From an uncultured Prevotella sp. (GTDB taxonomy: Bacteria > Bacteroidota > Bacteroidia > Bacteroidales > Bacteroidaceae), in assembly GCA_900770515.1 (NCBI GenBank), contig CAAHDP010000273.1, positions 1 to 13,653 of the forward strand: 13,653 nucleotides of DNA, written 5' to 3'. Both the position numbers and the translations under genes were made by a program. Of the stretch, positions 1 to 8,329 are shown one piece after another (position 1 is the stretch's first letter; every line of letters starts with the position of its first letter). The notes below the pieces were generated by a model. That model did no database searches. It was given only the letters and a program-made list of their open reading frames with translations, and was not told the origin of the DNA.

Positions 1-476
1 GGGAAGAAACGTTCCATTCCTTCGTAAGCCACGCATATCTTTTCTGCCTTCTTTGCCAGGAGCTTGTTGGTCACACCTGCGTATGAGTTCTGTTCCTGGA
101 TGAGGCATGGAATACCTTTGCTGGCGCAAACGTTGAGAGTAGGTCCGCTGGCATATCCGCCCACGCCTACAGCCGCCATCGGCTTGAAATTCCTGATGAT
201 ACTCTTTGCCATGTGCTGGCTCTTCCAGATCTTGAAGAGCACGGCGATGTTCTTGAGCAGGTGCTTTCTGTCAAAACCGCAGATAGGCAATCCTTTGATT
301 TCATAACCTGCTGCAGGGACACGCTGCATTTCCATTCTGCCGAGTGCTCCTACAAACAAAATCTTGGCATCAGGGCGCTTGGCCTTGATGGCGTTTGCGA
401 TGGATACGGCAGGGAATATATGACCGCCTGTACCGCCTCCACTTATGATGATTCTTAATTCATTGTCCATGTCCAT
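1..476 (-). CDS. murG: MurG, UDP-GlcNAc:lipid I N-acetylglucosaminyltransferase (N-terminal part, cut by window edge)
   Basis: MurG transfers GlcNAc from UDP-GlcNAc to lipid I to make lipid II on the cytoplasmic face of the inner membrane. The frame is open from the ATG at 476 to the left edge and gives 158 codons, a little under half of the usual length of about 360. The N-terminal glycine-rich loop GGGTGGH is at residues 13-19, followed by FPA. The family patterns GRMEMQRVPAAGY and GVGGYASGP (around residue 105) are present, and the visible part ends in YEGMERFF. Two starts are possible: ATG at 476 (MDMDNEL) or ATG at 470 (MDNEL). Neither has a Shine-Dalgarno sequence, as is normal in Bacteroidetes. 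It is the last visible gene of the dcw cluster, 97 bp after ftsW. murC, ftsQ, ftsA and ftsZ would be expected further left. The family call is firm; only the start is ambiguous. Confidence 0.96.
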   Translation of the reverse strand, partial: MDMDNELRIIISGGGTGGHIFPAVSIANAIKAKRPDAKILFVGALGRMEMQRVPAAGYEIKGLPICGFDRKHLLKNIAVLFKIWKSQHMAKSIIRNFKPMAAVGVGGYASGPTLNVCASKGIPCLIQEQNSYAGVTNKLLAKKAEKICVAYEGMERFF

Positions 477-512
477 TCTTGTTTCTGACCCATAGGGTCA
501 ATAAATCCAACG

Positions 513-542
513 CAAAGGTAAGCAAAAAAATCCATTTAATGG
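513..542 (-). promoter_or_regulatory. Possible internal promoter and A/T-flanked hairpin before murG
   Basis: On the minus strand the 97-bp gap between ftsW and murG contains TACCTTTG (plus positions 513-520), an exact match to the Bacteroidetes -7 consensus TAnnTTTG. It lies 37 bp before the murG ATG at 476. I see no convincing -33 TTTG at the right distance. Just upstream, CCATT-T-AATGG (532-542) is a short palindrome with a run of seven A on one side and six T on the other. It could act as a weak terminator or attenuator between ftsW and murG. Both readings are inferences from short motifs. Confidence 0.4.
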
Positions 543-573
543 CATTTTTTACCTAATTTTAGATAGTCTTTTG

Positions 574-1851
574 TTATGCAGCAGCAAATTTGTCAATATT
601 TGCTTCATTTTGAGGCAAATCTTTCTTTTTTGCTGTTCTACTGATGCTTAATATGATTCCTAGATAGAGACAGTTGATGATGGTGGAAGTACCGCCTCGG
701 CTGATGAGCGGAAGCGGCTGACCGGTCACCGGAGCCAGGCCCACAGCCACTGCCATGTTGAACAATGCCTGCACCACGAGCATGATGGCAAGACCCATGC
801 AGAGGAACGCCGGGAAGGTGTTCTCGCAGCGGTTGGCTATCTTGCCGGCTCTGAACAGCAGGATGATGTAGAGCATGGCTACGAACACGGCTCCCCAGAT
901 GCCCATCTCTTCGATGATGATGGCATAGATGAAGTCGGAGAATGCCTGCGACAGGAAGTCGCGCTCCACGGAGTTGCCCGGACCCTTTCCTACGATGTTG
1001 GATGAGGCGATGGCGATGTTGGCATGTGCCACCTGGGCATCCTTGTCAAGGTCTACGTCTTCCGGTGCCACTGGCTTGGAATTCAGAAACTTGTCGATAC
1101 GTGCCTTCCAGGTGTCGGCGCGGTGGAACATCTTCTCTATTTTTCCCGGTGCCTCTTTCTCCTCGTTCACGTTTTCCGTCAAGGTATTTTCCGGTTTCTG
1201 CGCCGTTTCTCCCTTGTCCTGACCTACTATCATGACGGCGGCAAAGATAAGGCAGATGCCTATCAGGACTGTACCCACCAACTTGCCTATCTGACTCATC
1301 GGTACCCTGCCTATGATCATCATGCATAAGATGGTGATACATAGAAGCATGGCGGTTGACAGGTTTTCCAGACAGATGAGGAAAACAAACATGCTGCAAG
1401 CCGTCAGAACGTATTTGAATGCTCTACGGTCGGCACCGTTGGGCGTCTGCATGGCACTCAGAATCTGTGCCACAGCCAGCACCACCGCTCCCTTGGCTAT
1501 CTCGGATGGCTGAAACTGGATGCCGATGAAGTTGATCCATCGGGATGCACCATTGGTTGACTGCCCAGCTACCAGCACCCAGACGAGCAGTCCGAGCGAC
1601 GGGAGCAAGACGAAAGGAGTTACAATCTTGAAGTACTTGCACTTAACCTTGAGCATACATATCATGGTAATCAAGCCCAATCCCAGCAAGCCGATGTGCC
1701 TGAGTACAGGTGCCATGAAGTTGCCGCTCTTGTACGACAGGGAGCTGGAGGCGGAATACACCTCCACGATACTGATCATGCAGAGAAAGAAGAAAACCAT
1801 CCAGATTACCTTGTCTCCCTTGAATATGTTGCCTATGGTTTTATTGTTCAT
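574..1851 (-). CDS. ftsW: FtsW, septal peptidoglycan glycosyltransferase (SEDS family)
   Basis: FtsW polymerises lipid II glycan strands at the division septum together with the class B PBP FtsI, encoded upstream in the same cluster. The 425-residue protein is multi-pass; hydrophobic segments run from about residue 15 to 210 and from about 305 to 405. SEDS hallmarks are visible: GASRWINFIGIQFQPSE (101-117), then NSVERDFLSQAFSDFIYA with the aspartate of SDF (residue 306) at the position of the family's catalytic Asp, then IIEEMG, and near the C-terminus PVTGQPLPLISRGGTS (375-389), where many SEDS proteins have SYGG. A charged stretch of about 65 residues (211-275, rich in E and K) forms an enlarged loop, which falls where the large extracytoplasmic loop of SEDS proteins lies. 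The alternative RodA is unlikely given the murD-ftsW-murG order. The ATG at 1851 follows an A-rich leader. Confidence 0.96.
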   Translation of the reverse strand: MNNKTIGNIFKGDKVIWMVFFFLCMISIVEVYSASSSLSYKSGNFMAPVLRHIGLLGLGLITMICMLKVKCKYFKIVTPFVLLPSLGLLVWVLVAGQSTNGASRWINFIGIQFQPSEIAKGAVVLAVAQILSAMQTPNGADRRAFKYVLTACSMFVFLICLENLSTAMLLCITILCMMIIGRVPMSQIGKLVGTVLIGICLIFAAVMIVGQDKGETAQKPENTLTENVNEEKEAPGKIEKMFHRADTWKARIDKFLNSKPVAPEDVDLDKDAQVAHANIAIASSNIVGKGPGNSVERDFLSQAFSDFIYAIIIEEMGIWGAVFVAMLYIILLFRAGKIANRCENTFPAFLCMGLAIMLVVQALFNMAVAVGLAPVTGQPLPLISRGGTSTIINCLYLGIILSISRTAKKKDLPQNEANIDKFAAA

Positions 1852-1877
1852 TTCTTTTCTATCTATTTTGAAAGTGA

Positions 1878-1915
1878 AGGAGTTAAGGTCAGGGATGCCT
1901 GTTTCCTTAACTCCT
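1878..1915 (-). promoter_or_regulatory. Strong two-part hairpin between murD and ftsW
   Basis: The 71-bp gap between murD and ftsW contains a perfect 11-bp inverted repeat: AGGAGTTAAGG (1878-1888) and CCTTAACTCCT (1905-1915). Inside the loop a second 4-bp stem, CAGG (1890-1893) with CCTG (1898-1901), stacks on the first, leaving a tetraloop. No T-run follows directly on the minus strand, so it does not look like a simple intrinsic terminator. It may be an RNA-processing or stability element, or a protein-binding dyad that tunes ftsW expression. The structure is directly visible; the role is inferred. Confidence 0.6.
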
Positions 1916-1922
1916 CGTTTTT

Positions 1923-3260
1923 TTATTCTCCGATGGCTTTTGCCAATGCCTTGAACTGCTCACCTCTGTCTTCCATGTTCTTGAACAGGTCGAAGCTGGC
2001 GCAGCATGGGCTCAGCAATACGGTGTAGCCTGGCTTAGCCAGTTCCTGGCAGGCTGCCACGCAGTCTTTCATGCTGTGGGTGTCGCACACAGGGATGCCC
2101 AGGGCATCGAAGTTGTCGTGCAACTTCTGATTGTCGGCTCCCAGATATACGATACCTGCGCATTTCTCCTTCACCAGGTCCTTGATCTGGTTGTAGTCGT
2201 TGCCCTTGTCCTTACCTCCGATGATGAGGATGGTAGGAGTGGTCATGCTTTCCAGCGCATACCAGCAGGCATCCACGTTGGTAGCCTTTGAGTCGTTCAC
2301 ATAGTAAACGCCCTTGAACTTGCCCACCTTCTCCAGGCGGTGTTCTACGCCAGGAAAATCGCTCAGCCCCTTGTGCAGGGTCTCGTGGTCGATGCCCACG
2401 ATGTTGCAGGCAAGTCCGGCAGCCAGACTGTTGTAGATGTTGTGCTTGCCGCGCAGGCTCATGTCTGCCTGTGGCATCTCGAAGGCTGACGGGAAGTTGA
2501 GCTTGTACTTGCCGTCCTCGATGAAGCCCACGCATCCTTCTTCGTTGAATTCAGAGAATGGGCAGAGGTGTGACTTGAGGTCATACTTCTCCAGTTCCTT
2601 CTTCACGATAGGGTCGTCGTTCCAGAAGATGAAGCTGTCTTCCTCTGTCTGGTTCTGGGTGATGCGCATCTTGGCATCGGTATAGTTCTGCATCTTGAAC
2701 TCATAGCGGTCCAGATGATCAGGGGTGATGTTGAGCAGGATAGCCACGTTGGCACGGAACTCATACATGTTGTCGAGCTGGAAACTGCTCAGCTCGATAA
2801 CGTAGTACTTATGAGGAGTCTCAGCTACCTGCAGCGCCAGACTCTTTCCGATGTTGCCCGCCAGACCTACATCGTAGCCAGCCGACTTGATGATGTGGTA
2901 AATCAGCGAGGTGGTGGTAGTCTTGCCGTTGCTGCCCGTGATGCAGATCATCTTGGCATCAGTATAGCGGCCTGCAAACTCTATTTCGCTGATGATAGGA
3001 GTGCCCTTCGCCATCAGTTTCTGAACCATAGGTGCCTCCTTAGGGATGCCCGGGCTCTTGATGACTTCGTCGGCGTCTAAGATCTTCTCTTCTGTGTGGT
3101 GACCCTCTTCCCATTCAATGTTGTGGTCATCCATCAACTTCTTGTAGTTATCCTTGATCTTCGACATGTCTGATACGAAGACCTCGAATCCCTCCTTCTT
3201 AGCCAGCACGGCAGCACCTGCGCCGCTCTCGCCGGCTCCTAAAATTACAATTTTGCTCAT
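1923..3260 (-). CDS. murD: MurD, UDP-N-acetylmuramoyl-L-alanine:D-glutamate ligase
   Basis: MurD is a cytoplasmic Mur ligase that adds D-glutamate to UDP-MurNAc-L-Ala using ATP. The 445-residue length is normal. The N-terminal UDP-binding Rossmann domain starts with ILGAGESGAG (6-15). KSPGIP (68-73) is the usual MurD pattern at the end of this domain. The ATP P-loop TGSNGKTTT is at 108-116. The central-domain signature LNITPDHLDRY is at 176-186. The lysine expected to be carbamylated is K197 in YTDAK. HRLE and NDSKATN mark the boundary with the C-terminal domain, and GGKDKG lies within that domain. The start at 3260 (MSKIVILGAG) leaves 44 bp to the mraY stop. The order mraY-murD-ftsW-murG is the canonical dcw order and supports the assignment over other Mur ligases. 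Confidence 0.97.
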   Translation of the reverse strand: MSKIVILGAGESGAGAAVLAKKEGFEVFVSDMSKIKDNYKKLMDDHNIEWEEGHHTEEKILDADEVIKSPGIPKEAPMVQKLMAKGTPIISEIEFAGRYTDAKMICITGSNGKTTTTSLIYHIIKSAGYDVGLAGNIGKSLALQVAETPHKYYVIELSSFQLDNMYEFRANVAILLNITPDHLDRYEFKMQNYTDAKMRITQNQTEEDSFIFWNDDPIVKKELEKYDLKSHLCPFSEFNEEGCVGFIEDGKYKLNFPSAFEMPQADMSLRGKHNIYNSLAAGLACNIVGIDHETLHKGLSDFPGVEHRLEKVGKFKGVYYVNDSKATNVDACWYALESMTTPTILIIGGKDKGNDYNQIKDLVKEKCAGIVYLGADNQKLHDNFDALGIPVCDTHSMKDCVAACQELAKPGYTVLLSPCCASFDLFKNMEDRGEQFKALAKAIGE

Positions 3261-3280
3261 TGTCTTATTCTTATCTAAAT

Positions 3281-3300
3281 CAGGCTGATAAAAGAGCCTG
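3281..3300 (-). promoter_or_regulatory. Small hairpin in the mraY-murD gap
   Basis: A perfect 6-bp inverted repeat, CAGGCT (3281-3286) and AGCCTG (3295-3300), with an 8-nt loop lies just downstream of the mraY stop codon in a 44-bp gap. No T-tract follows on the minus strand. It is a modest structure that could form in the polycistronic RNA. No function can be assigned. Confidence 0.4.
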
Positions 3301-3304
3301 CGTA

Positions 3305-4573
3305 TTATCTAATCTTCAATGTGATGATGGTCAATGCCGCCAGGATGATGGTTACAATCCAGAAGCGGATGGTAATCTTCGATTCGTGGTAGCAGTTGCG
3401 AGGCTTCTTCCACAAGTACTTGCACTCAGGGTCCAGCTGGCTGTCCTGTGTGCGGAAGTTGTCGTGGATAGGCGTGCGCTTGAAGATGCGCTGCTTGATG
3501 CCCCTGCGCTTGCCCAGCTTGTAGTAGTAAACCTGCATCATCACGCTGAGGCTCTCTACGAAGAAGATACCGCAGAGGATAGGCAGCATCAGCTCCTTGT
3601 GGATGATGATGGCACCCACGGCGATGATACCGCCGATGGTCAGCGAACCCGTGTCGCCCATGAACACCTGGGCAGGGTAGGCGTTGTACCAGAGGAAACC
3701 GATGAGCGCTCCGATGAAGGCGCAGAAGAATACCACCAGTTCCTCTGAACCAGGGATATACATGATGTTGAGGTAGGCGGCAAACTCGATGTGCGATGAC
3801 ACATACGCAAGTATGCCTAGCGCCACACCTATGATGGCGGAGTTGCCGGCACACATGCCGTCCATACCGTCGTTGAGGTTGGCTCCGTTGGATACGGCTG
3901 TCACCACAAAGATGGTCATAATCACGAAGAGAATCCAGCCTGCTGCCACCTTGTATTTGCCGCAGAAGCTGGTAATGTTGGAGTAATCCAGGTTGTGACC
4001 CTTGAAGAACGGAATCGTAGTCTTCAGCGATTTCCTTGCTTCTGCGCGGTGTTTCACTACGGTCTCCTGTCCCTGGCGTTCGATGGCGAGGTTCTCGTTC
4101 ATCTTCACGTCAGGCGAAGCCCAGAGCACCAGACCCACGATGAGACCGATGCCCACCTGTCCCACAATCTTGTACTTACCCTTCAAGCCTTCCTTGTCGC
4201 GCTTGAAAATCTTGATGAAGTCGTCCATACCGCCCAGGAAACCCAGCCATACGGTGGTGATGATCATCAGGATGAGATAGATGTTGCGCAGACGTCCCAG
4301 CAGAATCACCGGAACGAGGATAGCAAGGATGATGATGACACCACCCATAGAAGGCACGCCAATCTTCTTCACTCCAAACGGGTCGATGCTGGCATCGCGC
4401 TGGGTCTCAGTGATTTGCTTGTTTTTGAGATACTTGATGAATTTCTCGCCAAACCATGCTGAGATAACGAGTGACAATATCAATGCGAGCAGGGCTCGGA
4501 ACGAGATGTAACCCCACATGTGAGAGCCTGAGATGCCCCACTGCTCTAAAAATCTAAAGAGATAATATAACAT
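3305..4573 (-). CDS. mraY: MraY, phospho-N-acetylmuramoyl-pentapeptide transferase
   Basis: MraY is the integral membrane enzyme that moves phospho-MurNAc-pentapeptide onto undecaprenyl phosphate, forming lipid I. The protein has 422 residues, about 60 more than the roughly 360 of the E. coli enzyme. Much of the excess is a charged hydrophilic insert around residues 155-205 that interrupts the membrane segments. Diagnostic motifs are present: the Asp pair in GGMDDFIK (D117, D118), NGANLNDGMDG (229-239) and VFMGDTGS (303-310, D307), plus the conserved N-terminal pattern with PSMGG (74-78). The loop that reads HHH in many MraY proteins is TPIHDNF here (367-373), so only the first histidine is kept. 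The C-terminus KITIRFWIV is typical. The gene sits 20 bp after murE, with an A/G-rich leader before its ATG at 4573. Confidence 0.96.
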   Translation of the reverse strand: MLYYLFRFLEQWGISGSHMWGYISFRALLALILSLVISAWFGEKFIKYLKNKQITETQRDASIDPFGVKKIGVPSMGGVIIILAILVPVILLGRLRNIYLILMIITTVWLGFLGGMDDFIKIFKRDKEGLKGKYKIVGQVGIGLIVGLVLWASPDVKMNENLAIERQGQETVVKHRAEARKSLKTTIPFFKGHNLDYSNITSFCGKYKVAAGWILFVIMTIFVVTAVSNGANLNDGMDGMCAGNSAIIGVALGILAYVSSHIEFAAYLNIMYIPGSEELVVFFCAFIGALIGFLWYNAYPAQVFMGDTGSLTIGGIIAVGAIIIHKELMLPILCGIFFVESLSVMMQVYYYKLGKRRGIKQRIFKRTPIHDNFRTQDSQLDPECKYLWKKPRNCYHESKITIRFWIVTIILAALTIITLKIR

Positions 4574-4593
4574 TTTTCTTCTTTTTCTTTGTT

Positions 4594-6057
4594 TTACTTC
4601 TGTGGAATGCCGAAGATGTCGCGAATCACCTCCTTGTCGTCAAAGTGGTGCTTCACGCCCTTAATCTCCTGATAGTCCTCATGTCCCTTTCCGGCTACGA
4701 GAATCACGTCGCCCTTCTTTGCCATCATGCAGGCTGTGCGGATGGCTTCCTTGCGGTCTACGATGCTGATCACCTTCTTCATCTGCTGGGCGTTGAGTCC
4801 GGCAAGCATGTCGTTGATGATGTCCTGTGGCTCCTCGAAGCGTGGGTTGTCGCTGGTGATGATTACCTTATCGCTCTGCTTTACGGCCTCCTGCGCCATC
4901 AGCGGGCGTTTGCCCTTGTCGCGGTTGCCGCCGGCTCCGCATACGGTGATTACTTCGCCGCCCTTGCCGTCGAGCACTTCGTGGATGGCGTTCAATACGT
5001 TCTCCAGGGCGTCTGGCGTGTGGGCATAGTCTACGATGGCGGTATAGCCTTCTGGCGACTGGATTGGCTCCAGTCGTCCGTTTACGCTGTGAAGGGTGCT
5101 CATCACTACGAGCACATCCTCTGGCTTCTTGCCCAGCATGATGGCTGCACCGTATACGGCGAGCAGGTTGCTCACGTTGAACTTGCCGATAAACTGTACG
5201 CCCACTTCTCTGCCGTCAATCTCCAGATACATGCCGCCGAAGTGACACTCCAGGATTCTTGCCTTGAAGTCGGCCATAGAGCGGGTGGAGTAGGTCTTCA
5301 CGGTGGCCTTGGTGTTCTGTACCATGATCATGCCGTTCTTGTCGTCGGCATTGGTGATGGCAAAGGCGGTCTTTGGCAGTCCGTCGAAGAATGCCTTCTT
5401 GGCGTTGCGATAGTTCTCAAAGGTCTTGTGATAGTCCAAATGGTCGCGGGTCAGGTTGGTAAACAATCCGCCGGCAAACTGCAGGCCTCCGATACGCTTC
5501 TGTGCGATGGCGTGCGAAGAGCACTCCATGAAGGCATACTCGCAGCCAGCCTCTACCATCTTGCCCAGCAGCATGTTCAGCTCTATAGGGTCTGGAGTGG
5601 TATGGTCGGCAGGAATCGCCTCGTCCTCAATGTAGTTGCACACGGTGGAGAGCAAACCGCACTTATGTCCGAACTTGCGGAACATATTATATAATAAGGT
5701 GGCGATGGTGGTCTTGCCATTGGTACCAGTCACGCCAACCAACTTCAGCTTTCTGGATGGGTCGCCATAGAAAAGGGTTGCCACCTTGCCTACAGCATCC
5801 TCGGTAGATGCTACCTGAATGTAAGTTACGCCCTCAACCTTCTCCTCAGGCAAGTCCTCGCACAAAACCGATTTTGCACCCAGTTCCAATGCCTTTGGTA
5901 TAAACTTGTGGCCGTCAACCTGTGTGCCCTTCATGGCAACGAACAGGTGACCTTCCTTAATCTTTCGGGAATCGATGTTGATGCCCGACACCTCTACATC
6001 TGCATCGCCGATTATCTGAATCGGCTCGATGTTTTTGAGCAATTCTTGTAACTTCAT
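4594..6057 (-). CDS. murE: MurE, UDP-MurNAc-L-Ala-D-Glu:meso-diaminopimelate ligase
   Basis: MurE adds the third amino acid to the peptidoglycan stem peptide in the cytoplasm, using ATP. The 487-residue length is typical. Visible motifs are the N-terminal domain with [16 protein letters not shown] (29-44), the P-loop GTNGKTT (111-117), TTPDP (153-157), [10 protein letters not shown] (201-210), the likely carbamylated K220 in [15 protein letters not shown] (342-349), GNRDKGKRP (377-385) and [14 protein letters not shown] at 403-406 is the known signature of meso-diaminopimelate-adding MurE, as opposed to the lysine-adding type, so the wall should be of the Gram-negative mDAP kind. A 115-bp gap with a tandem repeat and a hairpin separates it from ftsI, the widest gap in the cluster, so murE may also have its own promoter. 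The ATG at 6057 is the only sensible start. Confidence 0.97.
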   Translation of the reverse strand: MKLQELLKNIEPIQIIGDADVEVSGINIDSRKIKEGHLFVAMKGTQVDGHKFIPKALELGAKSVLCEDLPEEKVEGVTYIQVASTEDAVGKVATLFYGDPSRKLKLVGVTGTNGKTTIATLLYNMFRKFGHKCGLLSTVCNYIEDEAIPADHTTPDPIELNMLLGKMVEAGCEYAFMECSSHAIAQKRIGGLQFAGGLFTNLTRDHLDYHKTFENYRNAKKAFFDGLPKTAFAITNADDKNGMIMVQNTKATVKTYSTRSMADFKARILECHFGGMYLEIDGREVGVQFIGKFNVSNLLAVYGAAIMLGKKPEDVLVVMSTLHSVNGRLEPIQSPEGYTAIVDYAHTPDALENVLNAIHEVLDGKGGEVITVCGAGGNRDKGKRPLMAQEAVKQSDKVIITSDNPRFEEPQDIINDMLAGLNAQQMKKVISIVDRKEAIRTACMMAKKGDVILVAGKGHEDYQEIKGVKHHFDDKEVIRDIFGIPQK

Positions 6058-6074
6058 ATAATTGTTTTTTATAA

Positions 6075-6124
6075 ATTTACACCTTAATTATATATAGAGA
6101 TTTACACCTTATTTATATATAGGG
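6075..6124. repeat. 25-bp tandem duplication upstream of murE
   Basis: Two adjacent 25-bp units (6075-6099 and 6100-6124) share 23 of 25 positions. Each starts ATTTACACCTTA and ends in TATATATAG. They lie 18-67 bp before the murE ATG, in the widest gap of the dcw cluster. On the minus strand each unit contains AAGGTGTAAAT. An exact TAnnTTTG box is not present. It may be a regulatory site or a slippage duplication. Confidence 0.75.
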
Positions 6125-6130
6125 TGCAGA

Positions 6131-6161
6131 ACTCAGCTCTGGATGCTATCGAGAGTTGAGT
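6131..6161 (-). promoter_or_regulatory. Hairpin just downstream of ftsI
   Basis: ACTCAGCTCT (6131-6140) and AGAGTTGAGT (6152-6161) form a 10-bp stem with one non-Watson-Crick position and an 11-nt loop. It lies 11 bp after the ftsI stop and next to the A/T-rich 25-bp repeats. On the minus strand no clean T-run follows, so a terminator role is uncertain. It could end or process the rsmH-ftsL-ftsI part of the transcript. Confidence 0.4.
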
Positions 6162-6172
6162 CCCGCTCTGGT

Positions 6173-8329
6173 TTAGTTGAGTTCAAGGGAGCATACGGCT
6201 CCCTTCTTGACCGGAGTTCCGGGAACCAGACTCTGCTTGGTTACCTTTCCTCTGCCCACAATCCGGGTCTTGATGCCTCGGCTCTCCATGTTGAAGATGG
6301 CGTCTCTTGCGCCCATGCCCATCACGTCAGGCACGGTGCCCTTGCCGTATTGCTTCTCTCTGATGAGTCGGATGCTTCGGCTTCCAGAACGTTCTGCCTT
6401 GCCCCAGATAGGGTTTCCGTTGGCATAGCTGCCGCCCCAGTTGGTGTTGGTCTTGATGCCCAGGTGGGTGAGCACATAGTCGGCAGCAAGCACGTTGCCG
6501 TTCTTCACGTCGGGAACGAAGATGGAAGCTGAATCCTTGGCGTCCTTCACGTCGAGTTTCAGGCTCTGCGCCATGATGCCTTCGGCGATGTCGTGGAACA
6601 CCTTTCCGCTCATGCTTCCACCCGAAGCAGGCAAGCCCGATTTCTGGATGCAGACGATGCAGCTGTAGCGCGGATTGTCGGCAGGGAAATAGCCGGCAAA
6701 GCTAACCAGATAGTTGGTTCCGCCGTTCTTGTATCCGCCGGCACCCTTTGATACCTGCGCCGTACCCGTCTTTCCTGCCACCTTGAAGTTAGGCGAACCA
6801 GCCTTCTTTCCGAGTCCCACGCTCACCACCTGTTCCAGAATGGTCTGCAACTCCTTGATGCTCTTCTCCTTGGCTATCTGCGGGCGCATCCCCTCTGGCG
6901 GGAATTCCATGATGGTTTCTCCGTTCTTCACCACCTTGCTCACGAATCTAGGGCGCATCATCTTGCCGTTGTTGGCGATGGTGTTGTAGAAGGTGAGGGT
7001 AGAGATAGGTGGCACCTGCGTCTCATATCCGATACTCATCCATGGCAGCGAAGTCTTAGCCCAGTTGTCATACTGTCCGTGGCTGTTCTTGTGCGGCATG
7101 CGGATTCTTGCCGGGGTAGCACCCATCAGCGGAATCTTCAGGTCGTCGTGCAGACCGGTGCGGTAGATGCCCTTCACGAATTTCTCAGGATTGTTCCTGT
7201 AATGATCGTCGATGATGCGGCTCACACCGATGTTGGAACTGTACCACAGGGTCTGGGCAAAGCTCAGCATGCCATATCCGCCCTTGCGCCAGTTGTGGTC
7301 CTTCATGTCTCTGCCATACATCTGCCATACGCCGCAGCCCGTCTCCACATGGTAGGTGGTATCCACCACGCCGTCGTCCAGGGCCACGAGCAGCGAGGCT
7401 GGCTTGAACACGGAACCCGGCTCCAGCAGGTCGCTCACGGCATGGTTGTGAATCTCTCTGTATTCTCCGTCGAAACATTTCTCCATGTTCACGATGGCCT
7501 TGATGTCGCCGGTAGGCACATCCATCACGATGGCTACACCCACGTTGGCGTTGATTTCCTTCAGCTCCTCGATGAGCGAACGCTCGGCAAGATCCTGCAT
7601 GCTCACGTCGATGGTGGTCACGATGTCGGCTCCGTCGATAGGAGGGGTATCGGTGATGTCGAGGAACTTGTTGCGCACCTTGCGGCGGTGCACGATACCG
7701 TTGGTTCCGCGCAGGATGGAGTCGTAGCTCAGCTCCAGTCCGAAGCGGGCGGTATCCTTGGCACCGAACATGGCTCCGATGGTACGTCCGGCAAGCGAAC
7801 CGTAGGTACGGGTGCGGGCATTATATTCCTCCCAGTGGAAACCGCTCTTGTAGGGCGACATGCGAAACACCGGCAGACTCTTCACCTCGGTAAAGGTGTT
7901 GTAGTCGATGCGGCTGCCGTATATTGCCCAGTGGCGGCTCTTCTTGCCTCGTCCCTCTATCAGATTGCGCTTGAATTCCTCAGCGCTCTTCTCCGGGAAT
8001 ATCTTGTGCAGACCCTGGCAGATGGAATCCTGCTTCACATCCCACAGCGAGTCGTTCTTGGCGGTAGACAATGCCTGGAAGTCCATGAACACCTTGAACT
8101 CAGGCAGCGAACTCGCCATTAGCTGACCGGCGCAGCTCAGGATGTTGCCTCGGTTAGGCTTCACGGTCACGGAATCTTTCTTCTGTCGCTCGGCAACCTT
8201 CATCCAGTAGTCGTGCTTGGCAGTCATGATGTAGAATGCCTTGCCCACGATGGCAGCCGCTATCAGGGTCATGATGATGGCGATGGCGCTGTAGCGGGGC
8301 ATTACTTTCTTATGTTCAAACTTGCTCAT
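6173..8329 (-). CDS. ftsI: FtsI (PBP3-type), septal peptidoglycan transpeptidase with PASTA domain
   Basis: This class B penicillin-binding protein cross-links septal peptidoglycan in the periplasm and partners with FtsW. Residues 1-12 are cytoplasmic and a single membrane anchor spans about 13-36. The pedestal domain begins with KPNRGNIL (57-64). The acyl-serine motif SVFK is at 306-309, SSN at 364-366 and KTG at 520-522. The C-terminal part holds a weak PASTA-like stretch from about 604 (FVPDVKNGN) and a clear PASTA domain from about 662 (KGTVPDVMGM) to the end. The 718-residue length is longer than the E. coli protein (588), mostly because of this tail. Its start overlaps the ftsL-like stop by 4 nt (ATGA, 8326-8329), which points to translational coupling. 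A sporulation-type SpoVD homologue is unlikely in this lineage and in this dcw position. Confidence 0.95.
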   Translation of the reverse strand: MSKFEHKKVMPRYSAIAIIMTLIAAAIVGKAFYIMTAKHDYWMKVAERQKKDSVTVKPNRGNILSCAGQLMASSLPEFKVFMDFQALSTAKNDSLWDVKQDSICQGLHKIFPEKSAEEFKRNLIEGRGKKSRHWAIYGSRIDYNTFTEVKSLPVFRMSPYKSGFHWEEYNARTRTYGSLAGRTIGAMFGAKDTARFGLELSYDSILRGTNGIVHRRKVRNKFLDITDTPPIDGADIVTTIDVSMQDLAERSLIEELKEINANVGVAIVMDVPTGDIKAIVNMEKCFDGEYREIHNHAVSDLLEPGSVFKPASLLVALDDGVVDTTYHVETGCGVWQMYGRDMKDHNWRKGGYGMLSFAQTLWYSSNIGVSRIIDDHYRNNPEKFVKGIYRTGLHDDLKIPLMGATPARIRMPHKNSHGQYDNWAKTSLPWMSIGYETQVPPISTLTFYNTIANNGKMMRPRFVSKVVKNGETIMEFPPEGMRPQIAKEKSIKELQTILEQVVSVGLGKKAGSPNFKVAGKTGTAQVSKGAGGYKNGGTNYLVSFAGYFPADNPRYSCIVCIQKSGLPASGGSMSGKVFHDIAEGIMAQSLKLDVKDAKDSASIFVPDVKNGNVLAADYVLTHLGIKTNTNWGGSYANGNPIWGKAERSGSRSIRLIREKQYGKGTVPDVMGMGARDAIFNMESRGIKTRIVGRGKVTKQSLVPGTPVKKGAVCSLELN

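Noticed and set aside
4645..5694. Long plus-strand open frame of 349 codons opposite murE
   Set aside because: It lies entirely antisense to a clear murE with all family motifs, its product has no recognisable domain, and such frames arise from the codon bias of the real gene.
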